DNA from: Aquatica leii
Lineage: Eukaryota > Arthropoda > Insecta > Coleoptera > Lampyridae
Assembly (NCBI GenBank): GCA_035610365.1
Contig: CM069432.1
Span: forward strand, 232,956,532 to 233,020,531
Reading direction: 5' to 3'
DNA: 64,000 nucleotides
A program made the position numbers and the translations under genes. Under the pieces are notes generated by a model. The model was not told where the DNA came from. It was given only the letters and a program-made list of their open reading frames with translations, and made no database searches. Shown here piece after piece: positions 48,690 to 58,900 of the stretch (position 1 is its first letter; the number at the start of each line of letters is the position of its first letter).

Positions 48690-49975
48690 AGTAAAATTGT
48701 CATTTTCGGGCTTACATGGAAGAGAACACAATTTAACAACAGGTGGTTTAAACACTCTCTCGACTGTTTTAACACTAGCAACACGATTATCACTTCCAGG
48801 ATATAGCTTGACGATTTTTCCAAGAATCTATTTTGACGAAGGTAGATTATCTACCTTTACGATAACCATAGTGCCAACGGAAATATTAGTTAAATTATCG
48901 ACCCATTTTTTCTTATGCTGTAAAGAATTTAAGTAATCGCGAAATCAACGTCGCTAAAAACTGATACAGCAGCTAATATCTTGATAACTTGTTTATTGGT
49001 GTATTTAAAACATTTGGATCAGGTGGCGTTGTAACTATTTTGCCAATCAAAAAATTAGCAGGAATTAGTGGAGTTAAATCATTAGGGTCAGATGATAAAG
49101 GATAAAGCGCTCTGGAATTTTAAACTGCCTCAATTTGAGTCAAAACAGTGGCAAATTCTTCGTATGTTAAATTAGTTTCGCCTATAACTTTATAGAAACG
49201 TCTTTTAAAAGATTTAATATTGGCTTCCCAAATACCTCCAAAACGAGGTGAGTTTGGAGGCAAAGAATGCCGCTTTATTTGATTTCTAACGGTATAATCG
49301 ACAATTTCATGTTAATTTTGTCTGAAAAATGCATGCATTTTATTTAAAAAATTATTCGCGCCTGTAAAATTTGTTCCGTTGTCAGAGTACAACTCAGACG
49401 GAAAACCTCTACGAGCTGAAAGTCTTCTGAGACAAGCAATGAAAGCTTCAGACGCCAAGTCTGAAATTAACTCAAGGTGAATCGCTTTAACACTTAAACA
49501 AATAAATAAACAAACATAAGCTTTACTAATTTTGCTTCCACCAAACTTTATCTTTAATATTAAAAGGGCCAGCGTAATCTATACAAGTGTGACAAAATGG
49601 CAAAACATTTGTAATTTTTTTGCCTTGGTAAATCTCCCATTGTAACATTCAAAGGCTTTAAACAAAACTTGAAGCATTTTATACAATGTTTAACAACAAC
49701 CTTTGCAAGACTCATGCTTCTCAAAGTCCAATAAATTTGTCTGATACTGTTCAGCAATAATTGCGGACCTGCGAGCAACAACCTAATATGTTCAGATCGA
49801 AACAGCAACCTTGTAGAAAATGCTTAGAATCTAATATAATCGGATACTTAGCGTTATATGGTAAATCAGAATGTTTGAGTCTACCTACAACCCTTATTAA
49901 ACCATCTTTATCGAGAAAAGCTGATAAACCATTGAACCAATTTTTTAAACCCCTGTTGTTATTATTTTTGGGCAA
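48690..49975 (-). pseudogene. BEL/Pao integrase and DUF5641-type C-terminus (broken)
   Basis: From high to low coordinates: a zinc-binding N-terminal region (FLDKDGLIRVVGRLKHSDLP, AKYPIILDSKH; 49560-49975 in two frames), then core pieces including NSPRFGGIWEANIKSFKRRF, YEEFATVLTQIEAV and LIPANFLIGKIV (about 49000-49300). Last comes a C-terminal block (KWVDNLTNISVGTMVIVKVD, SSKWILGKIVKLYPG and VFKPPVVKLCSLP; 48700-48960) that is the DUF5641 signature of BEL/Pao pol. Stops and frameshifts separate the blocks. Confidence 0.8.
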
Positions 49976-50540
49976 CTAATTTAATTCTTGTGAGAATATT
50001 TGCTGTTGTGCTAACTTAATTAAACATTTCATAGAATCATTAATCTCGTTAATTGATAAGTTGCCAGTCAAACGCTGATTTCCCTTATTCAAGCTAAGAG
50101 CATTTAAACAAAATCTACGACAGTAGGTTATGACTCTCTGCAATCTTAATAAAGAATAAAACCTTGAAAATATATAAAATTGTTGCATGGCGTAAAATAT
50201 ATGTGGATCGTCTTCTTGCTTTATTTCAGGTAAATCATGTAATGACGGAGTAAACTTAAAATCATAATTAGAAACATCAAAATTGCAAATCCAAGAAGGC
50301 CCACACCACCACATCTCTTTACTAAGAAGTTCGGAAGAAAAAAGACGTCTTGACGCGATATCAGCAGGATTTTGCGCTGACGAAACATAATTCCAGTTAA
50401 ACATATAAGTCAAACTTTGAATTTCACTAACTCGTGTACTTACAAACGTTTGCAATCTAAAGGGTTCTGTGTGAATCCAATGCAAAACAATTAAACAATC
50501 TGACCAAAGGTAACATTCAAAATCAAACATCATACATTCG
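49976..50540 (-). pseudogene. BEL/Pao RNase H region
   Basis: A 185-residue open frame with CYLWSDCLIVLHWIHTEPFR, FVSTRVSEIQSLT, NWNYVSSAQNPADIASRRLF and MWWCGPSWI, the ordered RNase H motifs of BEL/Pao pol (WTDS..VLHWI; F..NRVSEIQ; W.HVPS..NPAD.ASRG; LWW.GPSWL). The catalytic Asp of the first motif is present (SDC). It is partial: the upstream portion is in other frames. Confidence 0.85.
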
Positions 50541-50874
50541 GAAACGTTTGCGACTAATCTAACTAACGTTAGAGCAGCTAAAAGTTCTAATCTTGGTATA
50601 ATAAGTCGTTTTAAAGGAGATACTTTTGCACATAAAAGTGAAACCTTAACTTCACCGTGGTTGAATCCCAGACGGTTTCGACACTAAAACATTTCTTGAA
50701 ATCTTAAGAGAATTTAAATTAATCAAATTATTTCGAAACAAACGCCATTTCTCTCTTAAACCATAAGGTAATTCATCATTCCAATCTATTCTAAGGCTCC
50801 ATAACTTTTAGATCAAACGCTTGGCAAGTATAACCGACGGAGAAAGTACTAACGGGTAATAAATTTTTGAAATT

Positions 50875-51421
50875 TTAAGATAAGACATATCTTTTGGTAC
50901 AACGACTAACAACAACTGAATCTGTAAAGGCAAACGACAAATCATTAGAATCACAATTCCATTGAATCCCTAAACACTTAGTGTCTTTATCAAAAATTCT
51001 TAAAATGTTTGAATCACTATAATTATCTTTAAATTTATTCAAAATCTTTTCACTATTCGACCTCCATTTTCTTAAACTAAAGTTACCCGAATGTAAAATC
51101 TTAGAAATCTCTGTACAAATCTTTATTTCTTCAGTTTCATTTTGAAATCCAACTATTAAATCATCAACATAGAAATTTTCTAATATCATTTTAGAAGCGA
51201 CGGGAAATTGTTCCTTAAAATCAAATGCAAGCTGGTGCAAACATCTCATTGCCAAAAAAGGGGCGCTAGTCAATCCGTTCGTAACAGTATTAAGGTCATA
51301 TATCTCTAAACCATCCGTTTTATTATATCTTCAAACTATTCTTTGAAACCGTCTATCGTCGGTATGTAGTAAAATCTGTCTCTACATTTCAGATATATCA
51401 GACAAAACAACATAAGGAAAC
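50875..51421 (-). pseudogene. BEL/Pao reverse transcriptase, C-terminal part
   Basis: The frame at 50875-51273 has TSAPFLAMRCLHQLAFDF and ILENFYVDDLIVGFQNETEE, the YxDD catalytic motif (YVDD) of a BEL/Pao reverse transcriptase. Just upstream (51274-51421) the palm continues with degraded FPYVVLSDISEM. The reading then meets the nested solo LTR at 51422-51584 and resumes beyond it. Confidence 0.85.
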
Positions 51422-51584
51422 TGTTAGTAGAGCTTGGTTATTTGTTTTAACTTTTCCAATAACACACACGAGGCAATTGAGTATTTCTTTATTAACTAAG
51501 TATGTTCAATTAATGACAGTTACAAGTGTGTCACCTGACAAGATAGGCAACACACAACGTAAACGTAAAATTGATATAATCACA
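51422..51584 (-). repeat. 163-bp solo LTR nested in the BEL/Pao reverse transcriptase
   Basis: On the minus strand the insert starts TGTGATTATATC and ends CTCTACTAACA, so it has TG...CA ends. GAAAC (plus strand, 51417-51421 and 51585-51589) is a 5-bp target duplication. Removing insert and duplication restores the reverse transcriptase block across the junction. An AATAAAG word inside fits a polyadenylation signal. It is likely from a copia-type element by size and ends, which is inference. Confidence 0.75.
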
Positions 51585-51589
51585 GAAAC

Positions 51590-53400
51590 TGTCTAAACTT
51601 AATCAAAATCTGAAATAAACTACTTAGAATCTGGGGACCTGTAAACTGTAAATCATTCACAGAATATCCCGTACTGGATGACGACGAGCCATTGAAAGCA
51701 ACTCTTACCTTAGTAGTAATACTATCTTTTTTAAAAACGGCGTGACGCGGAAGAAAATAAGAAATCTCATTCTTCTGAAAATCTTTAACTAAACTCATAC
51801 GACCTAAATCTAGGTATTCCTTCATAAAACTCACGCAATAATTTCTTAAATTTCGAATTCCAAAGCTAAAAACTGTTTAACAGCTAAATCCTTTGAATCA
51901 CCAAGTTTTCAAACCTCATCTTTAAAAGGTATCTTGACGACAAAACGACCATTTAAATCACGCGAAAAAGTAGTTTTAAAGAACTGCTCACATCTTTTAT
52001 CGTTAGTGGACAGCAATCTTTTGGAACTGACTTCCTCAGTTAACCAAAATCGTTGTAAAGAATCATTTAAATCAACATTTTGTCTAACTGACGGAAAAAA
52101 AACATGAAGTTCTAGACCTTAGAAGTCCAGTCCTTAAACAGCCTGATACAGTGTAACCAAAAACTGTTTTTTGTAACGTTGGTAAACATTTTCCCAATAC
52201 AAATTGATGAGGCCTTAAACAATCCCAGAAACTAGAAGCACTAATAAGTAAAAATCCGGGTTAGCTAAATTACATTTTTTGGAAACTTAAGTTCCGAAAC
52301 ATTTATAGGGCAGCTAGGCAAATCAGAAATTTTTGGCAATATAAAACATTTGAGGTTTAAACTGAATTCATTAATCATAGATTGAACATTGATATTATAT
52401 CTTTTTTTTAAATGTACAACTTGCTCTTTAAGAGCATGCAATAATCTGCTGTGCTAATCTTTCAGGAATGGTTAGGTCACAAAATCGATTACATTTGTAA
52501 ATCTTGTGATCATTAGCACCACAATAATTACATTGTGCCGACCTTGTAGTATTATCGGTTTTATTCATAAAACTTTTAACATTTTTGTGCCTGGCATTAG
52601 CGTTCTCAAAAAACTTGATTTTAAAACTGTTATTACGATCTAATTTGTATCTTCTTGCTAACTAAAAAGATCAATAGTGGATCCCAAGAATCTGTATCTA
52701 AACCTAAGTTGGCAAGAGCTCTTAAATGTTTAAACAAAGAATCAACTAAATTCCGTAATGAAGAAGATGACTCTTTTAAAATCCTAGGAAGATTAAACAA
52801 ACTTTCGGTTGTCAAACCTCTGACATAAGAGATCCCATGCAACCTGATAATTGTCCTGAAAAAACTCGAAATGCTGAATAATTTTTAATGCAGTACTATT
52901 TAAACTTGCACGTAAATAATAAAACTTTTGAATGTCATTAATTAACGTATTTTTATATATCAATAAATCAAAAATGTTTGTAAAATTTAACCAACCCTCA
53001 TAAGTTGATCTTTATCGCATGAAGCCTCCACTAAAGCCTGAAGTTTATCAAATTCACTAAAAATTAGCGTTAATTTATCTAATCTTTCCTCTAACTCATA
53101 ATCGTTTCTTCACTTAATGAAGATGAATCTCGATTAAACTGTTCACAAATCGGTTTTAAAAAACTAATAAACGAGGTAAGTTTATGTTTAACTCCATCTT
53201 TTTTTCTAATTAAGCCAAACGTATCGATAATTGAAATTTTATTTAAATCTAATTAATCTTTAAGCCGTGTGCAAATTTCCAAATCTTAAATAATCGTAAG
53301 TAATTGGAATACCTAAATTTTAATCTTTAACATCGTTAATCCATAAAACAAAATAACTTTGACTCAAAGTAAAACAAACAGGAAAAGAATGGAACGTACT
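51590..53400 (-). pseudogene. BEL/Pao gag, protease and N-terminal reverse transcriptase (broken)
   Basis: Going from low to high coordinates: YFLPRHAVFKKDSITTKVRV and VAFNGSSSSSTGYSVNDLQ (51580-51834) are the reverse transcriptase fingers. At 52200-52400 a weak protease-like stretch (ILPKISDLPSCPINVSELKF) is visible. At about 52450-52560 CNYCGANDHKIYKC is a gag zinc knuckle. At 52633-53250 short pieces (ESSSSLRNLVDSLFKHLRAL) fit the DUF1759-type gag. Stops are frequent and the gag start is not identifiable. Confidence 0.65.
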
Positions 53401-53591
53401 CACTTTTGATCGTATTCATGTAAAAATCTTGTAATCAATAATTTAATAATCCAATCCATGCGATTCCTGGTGCCCGGTTCAATAACGTTCATCCAACGAT
53501 AAGCGCATCGAACAATGGGGCGCTTATGCATCACATATACACGTTTAACGGTGTAACACAATCTAAATGCGGCTAGTAAGGATCAATTTTA

Positions 53592-53780
53592 TGGTAATTT
53601 ATTGTTGACATAGTGGACTGTATAAAAAGTGCATTTGTTCATATTTAAACTTAAATAAACATTAAGGAAATTGTACTTGTTACAATAAAGAAACTGGAGT
53701 TGTCGCAATGTTCTTTCCAATCCCCATTCTTCGCATCTGCGCATAAACGACATTACAAAAAATATGAAATTATTTCTCTA
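53592..53780 (-). repeat. 5' LTR of the BEL/Pao element
   Basis: Matches 46175-46363. Its outer end reads TAGAGAAATAATTTC on the minus strand (TG mutated to TA), and its inner end ACCA lies beside the gag leader. Visible divergence between the two copies indicates an old insertion. Confidence 0.7.
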
Positions 53781-53785
53781 AAGAG

Positions 53786-54939
53786 CTTACGTTGGAGCTT
53801 AGTTTACATGCAAATTAGAAGAGAAAACGTTTTTATAAACAAATACAGTGCACGCCGCTTATTGGAATCACGGATAATGTATACTGTATGTATATGTAGT
53901 ATATTGTATACTAAAAATAGTTTATGATTATAAGCGACTTTCGGCTTAGACCGCGTCGTAGTTAAACACCCAGACTTAGGCTTGGTCCTAGTCTCTTCTT
54001 GAGAGCCAAAACAAGAAGTAGAACTTGGCCGTATTGTCGTTCGTGAACCCAAACAACATGTCGTTTCGCAAGACATTGCATCTTCAGAATGGTAAATGTC
54101 AGTCAGTTTTTATTTTGACATTTTTTGCTTGTATTGATGCTGTGATTTCATTTTCTTACTTAACAATCTGTTAATCAGATACACGCAGCATGTATTTACT
54201 GCTTTCTAACCAATACAAATTTATTTGCTTTTTTTCCGAATTTTGGGTATTGTTATCATTTGGTTATTATTATCAAAAAAAGTGATACTATTAAGCGACG
54301 TGCACTGTACTACCAATATACATTGAATACATTTATAAATAATATAAATAAAATTACAGTACTGTGTAGTACTCGTAAAAATAAAGGTTTGGTATACTTA
54401 CAGTACCAAACAAGAAACTACGAAAGATCCAAAACCTAAAAATTATACAAACATATATCAAATTTCATCACTCGAATATGATTCTAATTAACTTTTTTTA
54501 AGTTTATAATCAATGGCTGAACAACTAAATCTATTACATCATCAAGATTACAAATGTTTTCTTCTCCTTTCAACGCATGAGAAATACATTAATTAATACT
54601 TGTCACATTGTTTATAGCACCTAAAATTAGGTTTATTTTAACTTTTAATTGAAAATATTTATTCTTTGCGGCAAGATTATCTAATATAATTGTAAGGTAC
54701 CAATTCAATAATACACTTATTTTCTAATCAAATATTTGTCATGGTCATTGAAATTTTTAGATAATGAGTACAATAGCGTTTAATGCTTTATTTTTTTTTG
54801 TTTTTATAACACTCAAGTATTCAGTACAGTTGATTACTCATATAAATATTGATCTGAATAAATACACTAAAAGCTTAGTTACAAACAGTAGATGTTATCT
54901 GTTGCTCGAGATGTTTTTTGAAATAACGACAATGTATAA
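53786..54939. other. Spacer between the BEL and gypsy elements
   Basis: No gene is supported. The minus-strand frame at 53804-54076 is Ser/Thr/Cys-rich at its start but has no recognisable domain. A short inverted repeat (GGTTTGGTA ... TACCAAAC, about 54389-54411) could form a hairpin. Confidence 0.4.
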
Positions 54940-54943
54940 CTAT

Positions 54944-55402
54944 TGTAACGAATTTATTACTTAAAAAAAACTAATTTATTTAAACGATTAAAACTACGTT
55001 TACTTATTCTAGAAAAATATGCACTTTTAAATTAACCGAGCTAATTAAATCTAATAATAATATTTAATAAAAACACTTACACTATAATTTATATCACTTA
55101 AGATAAGATAACGTTCTCGGATTTCACAGCTGATAGTCACGTTCACTCGATTCGGTGTACACTGTTATTTATTTAAAACGCCGCGCGTGCTAATGATACG
55201 TATTTATTTCAACTTGATAACCTTCTTAATACTGCATGCTTTCACATTCCAGCAATAATTGACCTACGATTTCTTTCTTACGTATTTATAGACATCGGCG
55301 AAACCTTCTCGAGCGTTCCTTCCTTTTCGCTATATCTTCTAGAAGCTAGATAACAGTTTCTAGAAGGCTCTTGCATTTGCAAGTAATTTCTCGGACGTTT
55401 CA
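54944..55402 (-). repeat. 3' LTR of the young gypsy element
   Basis: On the minus strand it starts TGAAACGTCCGAGAAATTAC and ends TTCGTTACA. It contains heat-shock-element-like motifs at 55306-55365 and a TATAAATA box at 55283-55290. The last 40 or so codons of the third ORF are read from this LTR. Confidence 0.95.
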
Positions 55403-55991
55403 CTGCCCCCTTCTTAGGACTGTTCTGTCCCAGAACAGGAGACTGGATGCGACACCGGTAAAAGGGATCGTGGCGATAGCGGCAGCTTCCTCCATTTCGG
55501 CAACTTCCTTGACCATAAAAGTAACAGTCAATGGACTTTTCCTGACCCAATACTCTCCTCGGTTGGTGACTACAGACCAACACTTGAATGCCTGTTCCTC
55601 GGAAGACGACCTCCAACATGTTTCGAACTGTCCTCCAATTCAGTTGGTCTAAGCCACAACCAAGCTTGGGTACTGCCAATTTCTTAACATGATGGAACTC
55701 CATTTGTCTCTTGAGACTCCATAATGTTCGCCACAGATCTTTGTATAACGGCTTGACACGTGAGTATTTCTTGGTGACCAGATAGAAAACGAAGCGTCCG
55801 TCACCACGTAGTCCTAAAACCTTTCCGACTGCCGGTTGCTGTCTTCGTAATTCATCTAGCTGTCCAAACTTCTTTTTAAACACGACTGCAACCCCTTTGG
55901 ACATGTCAAGCTCCTCGCTCACGCAATGTGCGATGGCGTAATCTTTTGTGTCTGGAACAGGTCTTGTTGTTCCTCGGTGGTAACTCCGAAC
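55278..55991 (-). CDS. Third ORF: OARD1/TARG1-like macrodomain fused to a CCCH zinc finger
   Basis: It follows pol in the same frame after TAG (55992-55994). It opens DYAIAHCVSEELDMSKGVAV, then VFKKKFG, VFYLVTKKYSRVKPLYKDL and VPKLGCGLDQLNW: the order of the OARD1/TARG1 macrodomain that removes ADP-ribose from proteins. The residues aligning with the human catalytic Lys84 and Asp125 are present (first K of TKK; D of GCGLD). The loop usually reading MGAGIA is MSKGVA. A CCCH finger follows (CYFYGQGSCRNGGSCRYRH; C-x7-C-x5-C-x3-H), then a basic tail encoded by the polypurine tract and 3' LTR. No ATG precedes the first strand of the domain; the first AUG lies inside it and a GTG at 55920-55922 is the only near-cognate start. 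Expression therefore probably needs readthrough, reinitiation or splicing. It sits where gypsy elements keep env. I know of no described precedent. Confidence 0.85.
   Translation of the reverse strand, partial: VRSYHRGTTRPVPDTKDYAIAHCVSEELDMSKGVAVVFKKKFGQLDELRRQQPAVGKVLGLRGDGRFVFYLVTKKYSRVKPLYKDLWRTLWSLKRQMEFHHVKKLAVPKLGCGLDQLNWRTVRNMLEVVFRGTGIQVLVCSHQPRRVLGQEKSIDCYFYGQGSCRNGGSCRYRHDPFYRCRIQSPVLGQNSPKKGAVKRPRNYLQMQEPSRNCYLASRRYSEKEGTLEKVSPMSINT
55283..55365 (-). promoter_or_regulatory. LTR promoter: TATA box with heat-shock-element-like array (3' LTR copy)
   Basis: TATAAATA (55283-55290, minus) is preceded upstream by TTCTCGAGCGTTC (55306-55318; TTCnnGAAnnTTC with one mismatch) and two TTCTAGAA palindromes (55337-55344, 55358-55365). 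The same set occurs in the 5' LTR about 6164 bp higher. Heat-shock-factor sites of this form suggest stress-induced transcription, which is inference from motif only. Confidence 0.6.
55403..55418 (-). other. Polypurine tract
   Basis: AAGAAGGGGGCAG on the minus strand directly precedes the 3' LTR TG. It is the plus-strand primer for reverse transcription and here also codes for part of the third ORF (Lys-Lys-Gly-Ala). Confidence 0.8.
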
Positions 55992-55994
55992 CTA
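55992..55994 (-). promoter_or_regulatory. In-frame TAG between pol and the macrodomain: candidate readthrough stop
   Basis: The minus strand reads AGC TAG GTT CGG. Both sides are open in the same frame (pol 1220 codons upstream, 237 codons downstream). A 3' G after UAG matches the stop context of some retroviral gag-pol readthrough sites, but I have not shown a downstream structure. Alternatively the TAG is a private nonsense mutation of a once-continuous pol-macrodomain protein. Confidence 0.5.
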
Positions 55995-58900
55995 GCTTTT
56001 CCAGAACCTCCGTATAAATTCATAAACTTTTTCGAACTCCATTTCTTCGATTGGATTCCTGGTTCTGCTACTTATTACTCTGGTTCGGACCTGAACTTGC
56101 GGATTGTGGTTATCGCCAGCAAACGGGGCTAGACGATCGACGTGGACCACTTTTGGCTTGCCTCTGGGCGGTTTTCGGATGCGGTATATAACGTCGTTAA
56201 TACGCTGCACGACTTCATAGGGGCCCTCCCATTGCCTTTGCAGCTTCGGCGACAAACCACGTCTCCTTTGAGGGTTATATAACCAAACCATATCGCCAGG
56301 TCGAAACCCACCATTTTGCGCCTTGACGTCATATCTTGTTTTCATCCTGTCGCTGGCAATTTGTGTGTTTTTACGAACCTCTTCATGTACTTCGTCTAGC
56401 CTCTTTGCCAGCTTGCTGACGTAATCTTCTCCAGCGACTTCTTCTTCCGGTCTTCGTCCAAATTGAAGATCGCATGGTAATCTTATCTCACGACCGAGCA
56501 TGACACAGGATGGTGTTTGGCCTGTGCTTTCGTGAACGGATGATCGGTACGCCATTAAGAAGAGGTGCAAGTACTGATCCCAGTCTCTTTGATGTTCGGA
56601 CACTACCTTGGCTAAGTACTTGCCCATTGTTCGATTCATCCGTTCAACCATGCCATCAGACTGAGGATGGAGAGGCGTTGTCCTAGTCTTTTTAATTCCT
56701 AACAGTCGGCAAACTTCTTGAAACAGCCCAGACTCAAAATTGCGGCCTTGATCGGAGTGTAATTCCAACGGAACTCCAAACCGGCAGAAAAACTCCTTTA
56801 CTAATACGTCTGCGACTGTAGCTGCTTCCTGATTGGGTATGGCGTAAGCCTCCGTCCATTTCGTGAAATAATCCATCGCCACCAAGATGTATTTATTTCC
56901 CGAATCGGATTCTGGGAACGGCCCTGCGATGTCAATCGCAACTCTCTCCAAAGGGCTTCCTACGTTGTATTGTTTCATGGGTGCTTTGCGCTTTCTCGCT
57001 GGACCATTTCCTGATGCGCAGACTGTGCATTTACGGCACCATTTCATGACGTCCTCTTTGCAGTTCATCCAGTAGAATCGTTCTCGCACTTTACCCAACG
57101 TCTTCTTAATGCCAAAGTGTCCTCCCGATGTCCCATCGTGGAGATGCTTCAACACTTCGGTCACCCTGCTCTTTGGCACTACCAGCTGTAGTCTGTTTCC
57201 CGTGCCCTCGGCACTTTCTAGGGCTCGCTTAAGAAGACCGTCTTCTACTATCAAGGAGTCCCACTGCGCCCAGTACGCTTTGATATTTCTGCCCAAAGCA
57301 CTCACTTCTTCCCAGGTTGGTCGTCGGCCGCTTTCTTTCCAGTCGAGGAGTTGTCTTATTTCAGGATCGTCTTCTTGTTCGCGACGTAACTGCTCAGGTT
57401 CCCACTCGTCATCAACCATAGCAGTTCTACGGACGCATTCGACTTTTTCTTCCAGTCGCGAACAATGGCTGCAGTCCGCCGGACATGGTCTTCTGGACAA
57501 GGCATCAGCGTTCCGATGACTGCTTCCGGCACGGTGTTCTGTGTCGTAGTCATACTCTTGCAGTCTCTCGATCCATCTTGCTACTTGTCCTTCTGGGTTA
57601 CGGAACTGCAGTAGCCATTTTAAAGCGGCGTGGTCTGTTCTCAGTAAGAATTTTCGTCCATACAAATACTTGTAGAAATGTTCGATGGACTTAACGACTG
57701 CTAACAGCTCCCTCCTAGTCACGCAATAATTCCTTTCTGGCCTAGACAAAACCTTGCTAAAGTACGCGATAACCTTTTCTTGTCCATCTTGAACCTGCGA
57801 AAGGACCGCCCCTATGGCCATATTGCTTGCGTCGGTATCCAAAACAAACTTTCCATCTTCTCGTGGATAACTCAAAATCGGCGAAGTGACTAGGGCCTGT
57901 TTTAGTTGATTAAAAGAATTTTCGCAGTCTTCATTCCATCTAAATTCTGCTTTTTCTTCGGTTAGTTTTGTCAATGGTTTGGCAATATTGGCAAATCCGG
58001 GGACAAATTTTCTATAATAAGTGCACAACCCAAGGAAACTTCGGACCTGATGTTTGTCGATCGGTCTTGGCCATGCTTGCACTGCTCGGATTTTGTCTGG
58101 GTCAGCCCTCACTCCATCTCTAGATACGACGTGGCCAAGGTATTGGACTTCCTTCTTAAATACGTGGCACTTCTTTGGGCTCAGTTTGAGGTTAGCCCCA
58201 CGTAATCGCTGGAACACTTCCTTCAAGTTGCTCAAGTGTTCTTCAAACGACCTTCCAACCACGATCACGTCGTCCAGGTAAACCAAGCACGTCTTCCAAG
58301 ACAATCCGCGCAAGATGGTCTCCATCAAACGCTCGAACGTTGCAGGAGCGTTACACAGGCCGAAGGGCATTACAGTGAACTGCCACAAACCAGTTCCGAT
58401 CGTAAAAGCTGTTTTTTCACGATCCTTGGGTTCTAATTCTACCTGCCAGTATCCACTCTTTAAATCTAACGTAGAAAACCACTGGGATCCTGACAGGGTG
58501 TCTAGCGTATCGTCAATTCTGGGTAAAGGGTAGCTGTCCTTTTTGGTCACGTCGTTTAGCTGCCTGTAGTCTACGCAAAACCTCGTTGATCCATCCTTCT
58601 TCTTCACGAGTACCACTGGGGATGCCCATGGACTACTTGAAGGTTCAATCACGCCTTCTCTCTCCATATCCGTAATTATTTGTTCGGCTTCTTCTCTTTT
58701 CGCCAAAGGAAGTCTGCGTGGATGTTGTCGTATCGGTCGAGCGTCTCCGGTATTAATTTTATGTTTCACCACGTTAGTTCTTCCTTTGGAACCACTTTCC
58801 AGCGCGAACACATCTTGGTACTCTTGGATCAACACTTTAACTTTAGCCAGCTGGTCTTGGCTGAGGTTTTGGCATTTGTTGGTAAGAATGTCCAATAGAT

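Larger units (their letters stand above)
46175..53780 (-). mobile_element. BEL/Pao LTR retrotransposon, decayed, with two nested insertions
   Basis: Two 189-bp repeats (46175-46363 and 53592-53780) flank a minus-strand BEL/Pao coding region, and GAGAG (46170-46174) and AAGAG (53781-53785) give a 5-bp target duplication with one mismatch. Reading from high to low coordinates: gag with zinc knuckle, protease, reverse transcriptase, RNase H, integrase, and the DUF5641-type C-terminus. A 2.1-kb mariner-type transposon (46525-48659) sits between the end of pol and the 3' LTR, and a 163-bp solo LTR (51422-51584) splits the reverse transcriptase. Removing both leaves about 5.3 kb, a normal BEL length. 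Confidence 0.8.

Noticed and set aside
53480..53500. TGGTGCCCGGTTC on the plus strand, resembling a primer-binding site
   Set aside because: It is in the wrong orientation and position for the minus-strand BEL element, and no plus-strand LTR precedes it.
53804..54076. 90-codon minus-strand frame rich in Ser, Thr, Cys
   Set aside because: No domain recognised, no codon or context support, and it lies between two element boundaries.
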